A stretch of 24,872 nt of DNA from an uncultured Verrucomicrobia subdivision 3 bacterium (GTDB taxonomy: Bacteria > Verrucomicrobiota > Verrucomicrobiae > Limisphaerales > UBA11358), in NCBI GenBank assembly GCA_903921455.1, contig CAIXPZ010000084.1, positions 1 to 24,872 on the forward strand, read 5' to 3'. The notes beneath the pieces were generated by a model, which had not been told where the DNA came from, did not search any database, and saw only the letters and a program-made list of their open reading frames with translations. This document shows, in pieces, positions 6,571-14,277 of the stretch (position 1 is its first letter; every line of letters starts with the position of its first letter). The position numbers were made by a program, and so were the translations under genes.

Positions 6571-7269
6571 ATGAAAAAATCTCTTTTACTCCTGTCGCTG
6601 GGAATTTTGGCCGCGGGCCAGCTGGTCCGTGCCGGCGACCTCACGGGCATGATCAATCTCAAGGGCACGCCGCCCGCCGCGAAGGAACTGACGCCGATCA
6701 AGGATGACCCGAATTGCGCCGCGATGTATCCGAGCGGCCTGCCCAAGACCCTGTTCTACGTCGTCGGCGCGAATGGCGAGCTGGCGGACGTGATCGTTAC
6801 GGTCAAGGGAGTCCCCGCCAAGCCCGCCGATGCCAGCGCCGCGCCCGTGGTACTGGACCAGAAAGGCTGTCTGTATTATCCGCAGATCATTGCGCTGCAG
6901 ACCGGCCAGAAATTGATCGTGAAGAATTCTGATCCCTGCGTGCACAACGTCCACACCAAGCCGACGGCCAATCCGGAGTCCAATCAGGTGCAGATGCCCG
7001 GCGGCGCGGACCTGACCTATACGTTCGACAAGCCGGAGCCGTTCCTGAAATTCCAGTGCGACGTGCATCCGTGGATGTTCGCGTGGGTGACGGTGGTGGA
7101 TCATCCGTATTTCGCCGTGAGCGGCAAGGACGGCAAGTTCACCATCAAGAATGTGCCCGCCGGAAAATACACCGTCGAGGCGGTCCACCGTAAACTCGGC
7201 ACGCAGACGGCCGAAATCGAAGTGAAGGATGACGGGGCCGCGCAGAACTTCTCGTTTGAAGTGAAATAA
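6571..7269 (+). CDS. Secreted cupredoxin with Cna-B/CarboxypepD-like tail
   Basis: A 232-aa exported protein, signal peptide 1-21 (hydrophobic LLLLSLGILAAG, cut near VRAG). Residues about 60-178 form a plastocyanin/azurin-like cupredoxin: copper-ligand candidates are His125 or His128 (CVHNVHT), Cys163, His166 and Met169 in CDVHPWM. The last 55 residues, with SGKDGKFTIKNVPAGKYTVEAVH, form a carboxypeptidase-regulatory-like beta sandwich. This pair of domains is common in secreted copper proteins of Planctomycetes and Verrucomicrobia. It is directly upstream of the heme A and oxidase genes but separated by a strong terminator, so it has its own transcript. Possible roles are electron carrier to the oxidase or copper handling (inference). 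Upstream start codons in the same frame run through the opposite-strand sulfatase and are rejected. Confidence 0.85.
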   Translation: MKKSLLLLSLGILAAGQLVRAGDLTGMINLKGTPPAAKELTPIKDDPNCAAMYPSGLPKTLFYVVGANGELADVIVTVKGVPAKPADASAAPVVLDQKGCLYYPQIIALQTGQKLIVKNSDPCVHNVHTKPTANPESNQVQMPGGADLTYTFDKPEPFLKFQCDVHPWMFAWVTVVDHPYFAVSGKDGKFTIKNVPAGKYTVEAVHRKLGTQTAEIEVKDDGAAQNFSFEVK

Positions 7270-7285
7270 GTGATTCGCCCACGAC

Positions 7286-7324
7286 CGACCGCTGCGCGAA
7301 AAACCCGCAGCGGTCGTTCTTTTT
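7286..7324 (+). terminator. Intrinsic terminator after the cupredoxin gene
   Basis: CGACCGCTGCG (7286-7296) and CGCAGCGGTCG (7306-7316) form a perfect 11-bp GC-rich stem around a 9-nt loop, followed by TTCTTTTT. It starts 17 nt after the cupredoxin stop and ends 5 nt before the ctaA start codon, so ctaA has almost no leader beyond it. Confidence 0.88.
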
Positions 7325-7329
7325 GAAAC

Positions 7330-8319
7330 ATGAACAACCTATACCGTCCCGCCCTCTTCTGGTTCGCCGTGCTGAATGCCGTCGCGACGTTTCTGCTCAT
7401 CGGCCTCGGCGGGCTGGTGACCAGCCACGAAGCCGGGATGTCCGTGCCCGACTGGCCGACGACCTACGGCTATAACATGTTCGTGTTTCCGGTGGACAAG
7501 TGGATCGGCGGCATTTTCTATGAGCATTCGCACCGCCTGCTGGCTTCCGTGGTCGGCTTGCTCACGACTGTTCTGGCCGTGTGGCTCTGGGCCAAAGACG
7601 CGCGTAAATGGATGCACTGGCTGGGGATCACGGCATTTTTACTGGTGATTGCGCAGGGAATTCTGGGCGGCCTCCGCGTCCGCTGGCAGCTGGATTGGCT
7701 CGGCGTCCCGCACGGTGCCGTCGCCCAGACTTTCCTGGTGCTGACCGCGGCCATCGCCTTGTTCACGAGTCGCTGGTGGCGGAACTCGGAAACGGAGCAG
7801 CCGGCTTCCGTTCCCCGCGGGCTGCGCCGCCATGTCCTCTACGTGACGATTTTGATTTTTGTCCAGCTCCTCATCGCCGCGACGATGCGGCATCAGCACG
7901 CCGGCCTGGCGATCACGGACTTTCCGCTGGCCTACGGAAAAATCTGGCCGGCCACGACGGCGGAGGCCATTGCGCATTACAACGCCACGCGCCCGCCCGG
8001 CACCATCGGCAATCCCCTCACGGCATTCCAGGTGAACCTGCAGATGCTGCATCGCCTCGTCGCCTACTTGATTTTCCTCGGCGTCGCGGCGGCGGCGGTG
8101 CTCGCGCGGAAAAAACTCGGCGGCCGCGACGGGTTGACGAAGTTCGCCTTTTTCTGGCTGGTGCTGCTGTCGCTGCAAATTGTCCTGGGTGCGGCGACCA
8201 TCTGGTCGAACAAGGCGGCGGACGTCACCACGCTGCACGTCCTGGTCGGCGCCTCGGCGCTGCTGACCGGCGCGCTGTGGTGGCTGGCGGCGGTGCGGCG
8301 CACGCGATTGGCGGCCTAA
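7330..8319 (+). CDS. ctaA: Heme A synthase
   Basis: COX15/CtaA integral membrane monooxygenase that oxidises the C8 methyl of heme O to the formyl group of heme A for the aa3 oxidase. The 329 residues hold about eight transmembrane helices. Family motifs are GLVTSHEAGMSVPDWPTTYG near 28-47, the catalytic Glu65 with heme-ligand His in YEHSHRL, LGVPHGAVAQ, MRHQHAGLAITDFPLAYG, MLHRLVAYL and TLHVLVGA, giving the four conserved His pairs of a two-halved protein. The start ATG lies directly after a terminator and shows no Shine-Dalgarno. ctaB follows after 132 bp with its own promoter-like sequence. Confidence 0.94.
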   Translation: MNNLYRPALFWFAVLNAVATFLLIGLGGLVTSHEAGMSVPDWPTTYGYNMFVFPVDKWIGGIFYEHSHRLLASVVGLLTTVLAVWLWAKDARKWMHWLGITAFLLVIAQGILGGLRVRWQLDWLGVPHGAVAQTFLVLTAAIALFTSRWWRNSETEQPASVPRGLRRHVLYVTILIFVQLLIAATMRHQHAGLAITDFPLAYGKIWPATTAEAIAHYNATRPPGTIGNPLTAFQVNLQMLHRLVAYLIFLGVAAAAVLARKKLGGRDGLTKFAFFWLVLLSLQIVLGAATIWSNKAADVTTLHVLVGASALLTGALWWLAAVRRTRLAA

Positions 8320-8375
8320 TCGTTTCACCTATTTCAATTAAGGAATATCCCTACCTAATTTCGTGGCAAACGGCA

Positions 8376-8405
8376 TTGACAGAAATTGTCCAAGCAGGAC
8401 AAAAT
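8376..8405 (+). promoter_or_regulatory. Likely ctaB promoter with internal inverted repeat
   Basis: TTGACA (8376-8381) is a perfect -35 box, and CAAAAT (8400-8405) a 4/6 match to -10, with an 18-bp spacer. Between and partly over them lies TTGTCC-AAGCA-GGACAA (8386-8402), a perfect 6-bp inverted repeat placed where a repressor would block polymerase. Confidence 0.55.
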
Positions 8406-8416
8406 AGAGTTGATTA

Positions 8417-8442
8417 GGCGCGGTTTTGACCGCGCCATTTTT
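8417..8442 (+). terminator. Terminator-like hairpin in the ctaB leader
   Basis: GGCGCGGT (8417-8424) and ACCGCGCC (8429-8436) make a perfect 8-bp stem with tetraloop TTTG, followed by ATTTTT. It lies 10 nt before the ctaB ATG and just after the predicted promoter. It may end the ctaA transcript or act as an attenuator on ctaB; the sequence does not decide. Confidence 0.5.
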
Positions 8443-8451
8443 ACCCGAAGC

Positions 8452-9354
8452 ATGAAGCCATCTGTGGAAGCACTGAAGACAAGCGCAGTTTTAGAAAAAA
8501 GCTGGGCGGCCGTCTTGGCGGATCTCGTCAAGGCGCGGCTGACCGCGCTGGTGCTGCTCACAACCTTCGTCGGCTTTTATCTCGGCGAACGCGGTCCGGT
8601 CCATTATCTGCTGATGTTCCACGCCTTGTTCGGCACGGCGCTGGTCGCGTCCGGCGCGGCCGCGTTGAACCAGTTGCTCGAGCGCGACTATGACGCGAAG
8701 ATGCGCCGCACCGCAAGCCGGCCGCTGCCGTCGGGCCGGATGCAGCCGGCCACCGTCGCGATTTTCGGCGGTGCGTGTTCCGTGATTGGGCTGGTTTACC
8801 TGGCCGTGCTAGTGAATCCCCTGACCAGTGTCGTCGGCGCGGTCACTTCCATCAGCTATCTTTTTATCTACACGCCGCTCAAGCGCGTGACGTGGGTCAA
8901 CACGCTGGTCGGGGCGATTCCCGGCGCGCTCCCGCCGCTGATGGGCTGGACGGCGGCCCGCAATGAGTTGAGTGGCGAAGGCTGGGCGCTATTCGCGATC
9001 CTCGCGTTCTGGCAGATCCCGCATTTCATGGCCATCGCGTGGCTTTACCGCGACGAATACGCCAAGGCCGGTTTTGTGATGCTGCCCAACGTGGACGCCG
9101 ACGGCAGCCGCACGGCGCTGCATTCCGTGAGCAACACGCTCGCGCTGCTGCTCGCGAGCCTGTGCCCGTTCGCCTTTGGTTTGGACGGGAAAATTTATCT
9201 CGCCGTTGCGCTCGTTCTGGGCGCCGGCTACTTCTGGTGTGCGGTCCGGTTTGCCAGGCAGCTGACGGCGCCGCGGGCGCGGCAGCTGTTTTTGTCCTCG
9301 ATCATTTATCTGCCGCTGCTCATTGCGGCGCTCGTCGGCAACAAATTGAAATAA
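8452..9354 (+). CDS. ctaB: Protoheme IX farnesyltransferase (heme O synthase)
   Basis: UbiA-superfamily prenyltransferase that adds a farnesyl group to heme B to make heme O, the substrate of CtaA. The start at ATG 8452 gives 300 aa; upstream in-frame ATG at 8386 would overlap the promoter and add unrelated residues. The first Asp-rich motif is NQLLERDYDAKMRRTASRPL at 73-92, with the N-x5-D-x-D pattern typical of CtaB. The second conserved loop is WLYRDEYAKAGFVMLP. About nine hydrophobic helices fill the rest. It is 6 nt upstream of the oxidase subunit I gene, so it heads the main oxidase operon. Confidence 0.95.
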   Translation: MKPSVEALKTSAVLEKSWAAVLADLVKARLTALVLLTTFVGFYLGERGPVHYLLMFHALFGTALVASGAAALNQLLERDYDAKMRRTASRPLPSGRMQPATVAIFGGACSVIGLVYLAVLVNPLTSVVGAVTSISYLFIYTPLKRVTWVNTLVGAIPGALPPLMGWTAARNELSGEGWALFAILAFWQIPHFMAIAWLYRDEYAKAGFVMLPNVDADGSRTALHSVSNTLALLLASLCPFAFGLDGKIYLAVALVLGAGYFWCAVRFARQLTAPRARQLFLSSIIYLPLLIAALVGNKLK

Positions 9355-9360
9355 AACTTT

Positions 9361-11235
9361 ATGCAGTCCAACGTCCAACAATTTCCGCCGTTCCGTGAGA
9401 CTTCCGCGTCGCCTGCGCACGACGACCACGGCCACGGCGCGGCTGACCATCACGAGCCGAATTTCTGGCAGAAATACATTTTCTCCACCGACCACAAGGT
9501 CATCGGCATCCAATACGGCTTCATGTCGCTTTGCTTCATGCTGTTCGGTTTTTTCCTGATGCTGCTCATGCGCTGGCAGATCGCGCATCCGGGTGTGCCG
9601 GTGCCGGTGTTCGGCCCGCTGCTCGAAAAAATTCTCGGCCAGCCGGCGGCGCATGGCGCGATTTCGCCCGACCTTTACAATTCCTTCGGCGCGATGCACG
9701 GCACCATCATGGTGTTCCTCGGCGTGGTGCCGCTGGCGTTCGCGGCGTTTGGCAACTATGTGGTCCCGCTGATGATCGGCGCGCCGGACATGACGTTTCC
9801 CCGCATCAATATGGCGAGCTTCCACGCGTTCTTTCTCGGCGGCGTGGTGATGCTGGTGAGCTTTTTCATTCCCGGCGGCGCGGCGCAGGCGGGCTGGACT
9901 TCCTATTCGCCGCTGGCGACCACCATTCCGACTTACGGTCAGGCGTTCTGGCTCGTCGGCATGGTGCTGCTCATCACCTCGTCCTTGCTGGGTGCGGTTA
10001 ATTTCATCGCCACCATCATCCAGCTCCGCACCCCCGGCATGACGTGGATGCGGATGCCGTTTTTTGTGTGGGCGCAGTTCGTGACCGCGTTTATTTTGCT
10101 GCTCGCGTTCCCGCCGCTGGAGGCCGCCGGTCTGTTGCAATTGATGGATAACGTGGCGCACACGAGTTTCTTCCTGCCGACCGGGCTCGCCGTGGGCGGT
10201 CAGGTCGCGGATGTGAGCGGCGGCGGCAGCCCGCTGTTGTGGCAGCATCTGTTCTGGTTTCTCGGCCATCCGGAAGTGTATGTTCTGATTTTGCCGGCGA
10301 TGGGCATCGTCGCTGAAGTCATCGCCAACAATACGCGCAAGCCGCTGTGGGGCTACAAATCGCTGGTTTATTCCGCGCTGTTCGTGGGTTTCCTGTCGTT
10401 CATTGTCTGGGCGCATCACATGTATCTGACCGGCATGGGCCAGAAGATTGCGACGTTTTTCCAGGCGACGACCATGATCATTTCGATCCCGTCCGTCATC
10501 ATCCTGACGTGCATGTTCCTCTCGCTGTGGGGCGGCTCTATCCGCATCAACACGCCGATGCTGTTTGCGCTCGGCTTTCTGCCGATGTTCGGCATCGGGG
10601 GTTTGACCGGGTTGCCGCTCGGTCTGGCGGCGGCTGATTTGTATTTGCACGACACCTATTACGTCATCGCGCACTTCCATTATGTCGTCGCGCCGGGCAC
10701 GATTTTTGCCCTGTTCGCCGGCGTTTATTTCTGGTTTCCGAAGCTCACCGGGCGGCGGATGAATGAGTTCTGGGGCCGCGTGCATTTCTGGTGCTCCTTC
10801 ACGTTCATGAACATCGTGTTCATGCCGATGTTCGCGCAGGGCATCAAGGGCATGTTGCGCCGCATGAGCGACGGCGCGGTGAATTACTCCGCCGCCCGCG
10901 TGCCGAACGCCATCGACGCGCTGCCCGGCACCGTGATGCAGCTGAACGGCTGGATTCTCTGGGCCGCCATCGCGCTTGGCCTCGCGCAGATTCCCTTCAT
11001 CATCAATCTTTTTTACAGCATTAGTCACGGTGAAAAAGTGAACAGCGACAATCCGTGGGGTGCCACCACGCTGGACTGGCAGACGCCGACGCCGCCGCCG
11101 CACGGGAATTTTACCCACGAACCGATCGTTGTCCGCGGGCCTTACGAATACAGCGCGCCGGGACACGCCACGGATTTCACGCCGCAGGATGAGCCCGAAA
11201 GCCCTGCCGCCCCCTTAACGCCCAACGCGCACTAA
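9361..11235 (+). CDS. ctaD: Cytochrome c oxidase subunit I, K-channel variant
   Basis: Catalytic subunit of the heme-copper oxidase that reduces O2 to water and pumps protons. The 624-aa protein has a His-rich soluble N-terminus (HDDHGHGAADHH) and about 12 helices. Heme a ligands are His113 (MHGTIMVF) and His440; heme a3 ligand is His438 in HDTYYVIAHFHYV. CuB ligands are His303, His352 and His353, with Tyr307 in GHPEVY for the His-Tyr crosslink. D-channel residues Asp143 (GAPDMTFPR) and Glu305 are kept, so it is type A1-like. The K-channel Lys is not: where type A oxidases read IPTGIKIF, this protein reads IPSVIILT, with Ile381 in the Lys position and equal spacing to WGGSI. I checked this in the DNA. 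The ending is soluble and Pro/Thr-rich. Electron donor may be cytochrome c or the upstream cupredoxin. Confidence 0.95.
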   Translation: MQSNVQQFPPFRETSASPAHDDHGHGAADHHEPNFWQKYIFSTDHKVIGIQYGFMSLCFMLFGFFLMLLMRWQIAHPGVPVPVFGPLLEKILGQPAAHGAISPDLYNSFGAMHGTIMVFLGVVPLAFAAFGNYVVPLMIGAPDMTFPRINMASFHAFFLGGVVMLVSFFIPGGAAQAGWTSYSPLATTIPTYGQAFWLVGMVLLITSSLLGAVNFIATIIQLRTPGMTWMRMPFFVWAQFVTAFILLLAFPPLEAAGLLQLMDNVAHTSFFLPTGLAVGGQVADVSGGGSPLLWQHLFWFLGHPEVYVLILPAMGIVAEVIANNTRKPLWGYKSLVYSALFVGFLSFIVWAHHMYLTGMGQKIATFFQATTMIISIPSVIILTCMFLSLWGGSIRINTPMLFALGFLPMFGIGGLTGLPLGLAAADLYLHDTYYVIAHFHYVVAPGTIFALFAGVYFWFPKLTGRRMNEFWGRVHFWCSFTFMNIVFMPMFAQGIKGMLRRMSDGAVNYSAARVPNAIDALPGTVMQLNGWILWAAIALGLAQIPFIINLFYSISHGEKVNSDNPWGATTLDWQTPTPPPHGNFTHEPIVVRGPYEYSAPGHATDFTPQDEPESPAAPLTPNAH

Positions 11236-11243
11236 TATTTGTC

Positions 11244-12047
11244 ATGGAAATTCCCTATACCGTTCAAAACCGGCCGGATACCGGCATCTACAACGCCAAG
11301 CTGGGCGTCTGGCTGTTCCTCGCCTCCGAAGTGATGCTGTTCGGCGGGCTTTTCTCCGCCTACGTCCTGCTGCGGGTCGGCGCGGAGCCGGGCATGTGGC
11401 CGCACGGCTGGCTCAACGTCACGCTCGGCACCGTCAACACCCTGTTGCTCGCGCTCTCCGCCATCACCACCTTGCTGGCCTGGGCCGCGTGCAAGGTGCG
11501 GGACTTCGGCAAGTTCAAGCTGTTTCATGCCTGCACCATTCTTCTGGCGCTCACCTTCTTGGGCATCAAGTCTTATGAATATCGCGACAAACTGATGCAC
11601 TATGAAGTCCAGTTGACGAATGGCAAATTCGCCGACGGCCACTTTGTCCGGGAATCGCCGGATTTCGATCTCGCCAAGAAGACCGGCACGATCACCTTGC
11701 ACGGCCACATCGTTGAAGACCGCAAGGAACTGATGGATTTGCGCAGCCCCGAGGCGCAGGCGGCGAAGCATGATGAGCTCACGATCGCCGCGACCGACAT
11801 CAAGAAGCTGGGCAATTATGGCCCGCGGCATAATACCTTCACCGCGATTTATTTCACGCTGACCGGTCTCCACGCGCTGCATATTCTGGGCGGCACGCTC
11901 GTCATTTTTTACTTCTGGGCCTTCGGCGGCGCCATGTGGAAAACCGACCCTGAACGCTTCACCAACCGCATCGAGGTCTCCGGCCTGTTCTGGCACTTTG
12001 TTGACCTCGTGTGGATATTCCTGTTTCCGGTGCTATACTTGACCTGA
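11244..12047 (+). CDS. ctaE: Cytochrome c oxidase subunit III with insertion
   Basis: Core membrane subunit that supports proton uptake and stability of subunit I. 267 aa. Family blocks: GVWLFLASEVMLFGGLFSAY near 21-40, KSYEYRDKL near 109-117, YFTLTGLHALHILGG at 203-217, and a last helix with SGLFWHFVDLVWIFLFPVLYL. Between the KSYEY helix and the LTGLH helix there are about 80 mostly hydrophilic residues (about 115-196), where ordinary subunits have roughly 15-20. This is an inserted soluble loop containing many charged residues and several His. It begins 8 nt after ctaD and ends 7 nt before the COX4-like gene. Confidence 0.93.
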   Translation: MEIPYTVQNRPDTGIYNAKLGVWLFLASEVMLFGGLFSAYVLLRVGAEPGMWPHGWLNVTLGTVNTLLLALSAITTLLAWAACKVRDFGKFKLFHACTILLALTFLGIKSYEYRDKLMHYEVQLTNGKFADGHFVRESPDFDLAKKTGTITLHGHIVEDRKELMDLRSPEAQAAKHDELTIAATDIKKLGNYGPRHNTFTAIYFTLTGLHALHILGGTLVIFYFWAFGGAMWKTDPERFTNRIEVSGLFWHFVDLVWIFLFPVLYLT

Positions 12048-12054
12048 CCTTTTT

Positions 12055-12378
12055 ATGAGCGAATCCGAAAAGCCTGTCTGTTTGAAAAGTTATGTCCGCC
12101 TCTGCGCGGTCGTGTTCCTCGTCGTCCTCTGCACCACGTCGGCGATGATCGCCACGTCGTTCTCGCATCTGGGTGACGGCTGGACGCTGAAGGTCACGCT
12201 CATCCTCGCCATCGCGGTGGTGAACGCGTTTCTCGTCGCCGGCTACCTGATGCACTTGCTGTCGGAGAAGAAACTCATCTACACCGTGCTCGCCTTTACC
12301 GTGTTCTTTTTCATCGGCCTGATGGGCCTGACGGTCTGGGCCACCAACGGTTTTCCGCCCGGCACGGTTTCCCACTAA
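12055..12378 (+). CDS. Cytochrome c oxidase subunit IV-like protein
   Basis: Small membrane subunit of 107 aa, prokaryotic COX4 (CtaF-like) type. It has three hydrophobic helices (about 13-35, 45-65, 73-95), and the family-type stretch VVNAFLVAGYLMHLLSEKK followed by an aromatic third helix with FFFIGLMGL. The His in YLMHLL and the short, Lys-rich loop are usual. It probably packs beside subunits I and III during assembly. Spacing of 7-8 nt to both neighbours supports operon transcription. Confidence 0.82.
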   Translation: MSESEKPVCLKSYVRLCAVVFLVVLCTTSAMIATSFSHLGDGWTLKVTLILAIAVVNAFLVAGYLMHLLSEKKLIYTVLAFTVFFFIGLMGLTVWATNGFPPGTVSH

Positions 12379-12386
12379 CTGGATTT

Positions 12387-12572
12387 ATGTCACTCAAAGC
12401 CTTCCACCTCATTTTCGTGACGCTGCTCACCGCGCTGTCCTTCGGCTGCGCGGCGTGGGCGTTCCAATCGGGCAGCGTGTTGTGGGGGGTGACGGCTGTC
12501 GCCGCCGGTATTTTTGTGATTGTTTACGGGGTTTATTTTCTGAAGAAACTGAAAAACGTCAGCTATCTGTGA
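12387..12572 (+). CDS. Small two-helix membrane protein in the oxidase operon
   Basis: 61 aa with two predicted transmembrane helices (about 5-25 and 31-51) and a short Lys-rich end (LKKLKNVSYL). I do not recognise a named family. Its place between the subunit IV-like gene and the next small gene, 8 nt from the first and overlapping the second by 4 nt, makes an oxidase accessory subunit or assembly peptide likely (inference). Lack of upstream alternatives and the tight spacing support the ATG at 12387. Confidence 0.7.
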   Translation: MSLKAFHLIFVTLLTALSFGCAAWAFQSGSVLWGVTAVAAGIFVIVYGVYFLKKLKNVSYL

Positions 12573-12826
12573 AATTGCTCCGCCAAATCCTGTTCGCCTC
12601 CGTCCTGCTTGCGCCGGCGAAGCTGTTTGCCTGCGCCGCGTGCTTCGGCGGCAACATTGATTCTCCGATGGCCGACGGTATGAACTGGGCCATCCTCACC
12701 CTGGGTGCCGTCATCACGACGGTGCTGGGCGCGTTCCTGACTTTTTTGATTTACGCCATCCGCAAAAGCGAGGCGCTCACCGCCGCCGCTGAACAGAAAC
12801 ATTCGCCCCAAGCCTCAAAAGTATGA
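12569..12826 (+). CDS. Small membrane protein with CxxC after signal
   Basis: 85 aa from a GTG start at 12569, overlapping the preceding TGA as GTGA. The N-terminal 21 residues are a signal or anchor (LLRQILFASVLLAPAKLFA), followed directly by CAACFGGN with Cys22 and Cys25. The Cys22 context LFAC is a marginal lipobox. A single helix lies around 41-64 (AILTLGAVITTVLGAFLTFLIY), and the tail is Ala/Lys-rich. A longer ORF from 12455 would overlap the previous gene in another frame and lacks a signal. The CxxC close to the membrane could bind copper or form a disulfide. No function is known to me; context suggests oxidase assembly. Its stop overlaps the ctaC start as ATGA. Confidence 0.68.
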   Translation: MKLLRQILFASVLLAPAKLFACAACFGGNIDSPMADGMNWAILTLGAVITTVLGAFLTFLIYAIRKSEALTAAAEQKHSPQASKV

Positions 12827-13602
12827 AAGACTGGTTTGCCCATAACGTCCTCGGTTTGCCTGAACTTGCTTCGGTCAACGGCCAAGCGGTGGATAACCTC
12901 ATGGTTTATGTCCACTGGCTGATGCTCGCGCTGTTTGTTGGCTGGATCATTTATTTCGGCTATGTGCTGTTCCGCTTCAATGCGGCGCGCCATCAGCAGG
13001 CCAGCTACGAAGGCTCCAAGAGCAAACTGCCGAGCTATGTCGAACTGGCCATTGTCGCCATTGAAGCCGTGCTGTTGCTGGGCATCGCCGTCCCGCTGTG
13101 GGCCAAGAATGTGCAGAATTTCCCCGACCCGGCGGACAAGAACACCACGGTCGTGCAGATCGTGGCGCAGCAGTTCGCGTGGAACGCGCGTTATCCCGGA
13201 CCCGATGGCAAATTTGGTCGGCAGGACATGAAGCTGGTCGCCGAGACCAACGTCTTTGGCGTGGACCCCGCCGATCCCGCCGGCAAGGATGACGTGCAAG
13301 TCTTCAACGAGATCCATGTTCCCGTCAATAAGCCGGTCCTGATTTATTTGAGTTCCAAGGATGTCATCCACTCGCTCAAGCTGGTGGCCATGCGCATCAC
13401 TCAGGATGCGATTCCCGGCCTGCGGATTCCCTGCACGTTTACTCCCACGAAGGCGGGCCGCTATCAGATCGAATGCGCCCAGCTCTGCGGCAACGGTCAC
13501 GCGGCGATGGCCGGCGGTTTTATCGTCGTGCAAAGCGCGGATGAATATGCTGCGTGGCTGGCGTCCAAGTCCGGCAGCGCCGCCCCGCAAAGTTTTGAAT
13601 AA
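12823..13602 (+). CDS. ctaC: Cytochrome c oxidase subunit II
   Basis: Carries the binuclear CuA centre, the entry point for electrons. 259 aa. Two transmembrane helices (about 28-51 and 72-95) are followed by a periplasmic cupredoxin domain. The aromatic electron-entry block is QQFAWNARYPGPDGKFG at 116-132. CuA ligands are His183 (VIHSLKL), Cys218, Cys222, His226 and Met229 in ECAQLCGNGHAAM. The residue between the two Cys that is usually Glu is Gln220; it ligates by its backbone, so activity is not excluded. There is no C-terminal cytochrome c domain, so this is not a caa3 fusion. The gene order is unusual, with subunit II after I, III and IV. Start is by ATGA overlap. Confidence 0.93.
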   Translation: MKDWFAHNVLGLPELASVNGQAVDNLMVYVHWLMLALFVGWIIYFGYVLFRFNAARHQQASYEGSKSKLPSYVELAIVAIEAVLLLGIAVPLWAKNVQNFPDPADKNTTVVQIVAQQFAWNARYPGPDGKFGRQDMKLVAETNVFGVDPADPAGKDDVQVFNEIHVPVNKPVLIYLSSKDVIHSLKLVAMRITQDAIPGLRIPCTFTPTKAGRYQIECAQLCGNGHAAMAGGFIVVQSADEYAAWLASKSGSAAPQSFE

Positions 13603-13614
13603 TTCCGTCGCCCC

Positions 13615-14277
13615 ATGACGGAAGCCAACCAACGTCCGCCGCGCACCATCTGGGTGGGCTTCTCCCTCCTGTTCGGCCTGCTGGGGTTGGCGTATCTCGT
13701 CTGGCTGGCGGAGGTTGCGCATGGGGTCAGGCATCCGCCGCTGCCGGTCATCGGCCCCGTTGCTCCGTTCACGCTCACCAGCCAGAGCGAGCAGCCGGTC
13801 ACCTTGGCGGATCTCACCAACCATGTCTGGCTTGCCGACATCATCTTCACGCGCTGCGGGGGGCCGTGTCCGCGCATGACCGGCCAGATGCGCTCGCTGC
13901 AAGGCCTGTTGCCCGCCGACAGCGCCGCCAAGCTGGTCACGCTGACGACTGACCCGGAAAACGATTCGCCCGCGGTCCTGAAAAAATACGGCGAACGCTT
14001 CAATGCTGATTTCAGCCGGTGGACGTTTCTCACCGGCACCAAAAGCGAAATCGCCGCGCTCGCCAGCGGTAGTTTGAAATTGAGTGCCGTGCCGGTGAAG
14101 CTCGAAGATCAGAAAGGCGTCGCCGACCTGTTCATTCACACGACGATTTTTGTGGTCGTGGACAAGCACGCGCGCTTGCGCGGTTTTTTTGAAACCGGGG
14201 GCGAGGCGGTGGACTGGACGAACTCCGTTCAGCCCCGTATCCTCCAGACCATTCAACAGTTGGAAAACGAGCCATGA
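13615..14277 (+). CDS. SCO1/SenC-type copper chaperone
   Basis: Membrane-anchored thioredoxin-fold protein that helps copper delivery to the CuA site of subunit II. 220 aa. An N-terminal anchor helix lies at about 11-33. The SCO copper site is complete: Cys81 and Cys85 in FTRCGGPCPRM and distal His175 in LFIHTTIFVVVD. LTTDPENDSPAVLKKYGERF matches the family block that follows sheet 3. It starts 12 nt after ctaC and overlaps the next gene by ATGA, as expected of an oxidase assembly factor. Confidence 0.9.
   Translation: MTEANQRPPRTIWVGFSLLFGLLGLAYLVWLAEVAHGVRHPPLPVIGPVAPFTLTSQSEQPVTLADLTNHVWLADIIFTRCGGPCPRMTGQMRSLQGLLPADSAAKLVTLTTDPENDSPAVLKKYGERFNADFSRWTFLTGTKSEIAALASGSLKLSAVPVKLEDQKGVADLFIHTTIFVVVDKHARLRGFFETGGEAVDWTNSVQPRILQTIQQLENEP

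Noticed and set aside
8989..11166. 725-codon minus-strand frame opposite ctaB/ctaD
   Set aside because: Antisense shadow of membrane-protein genes; no signal, domain or start context.
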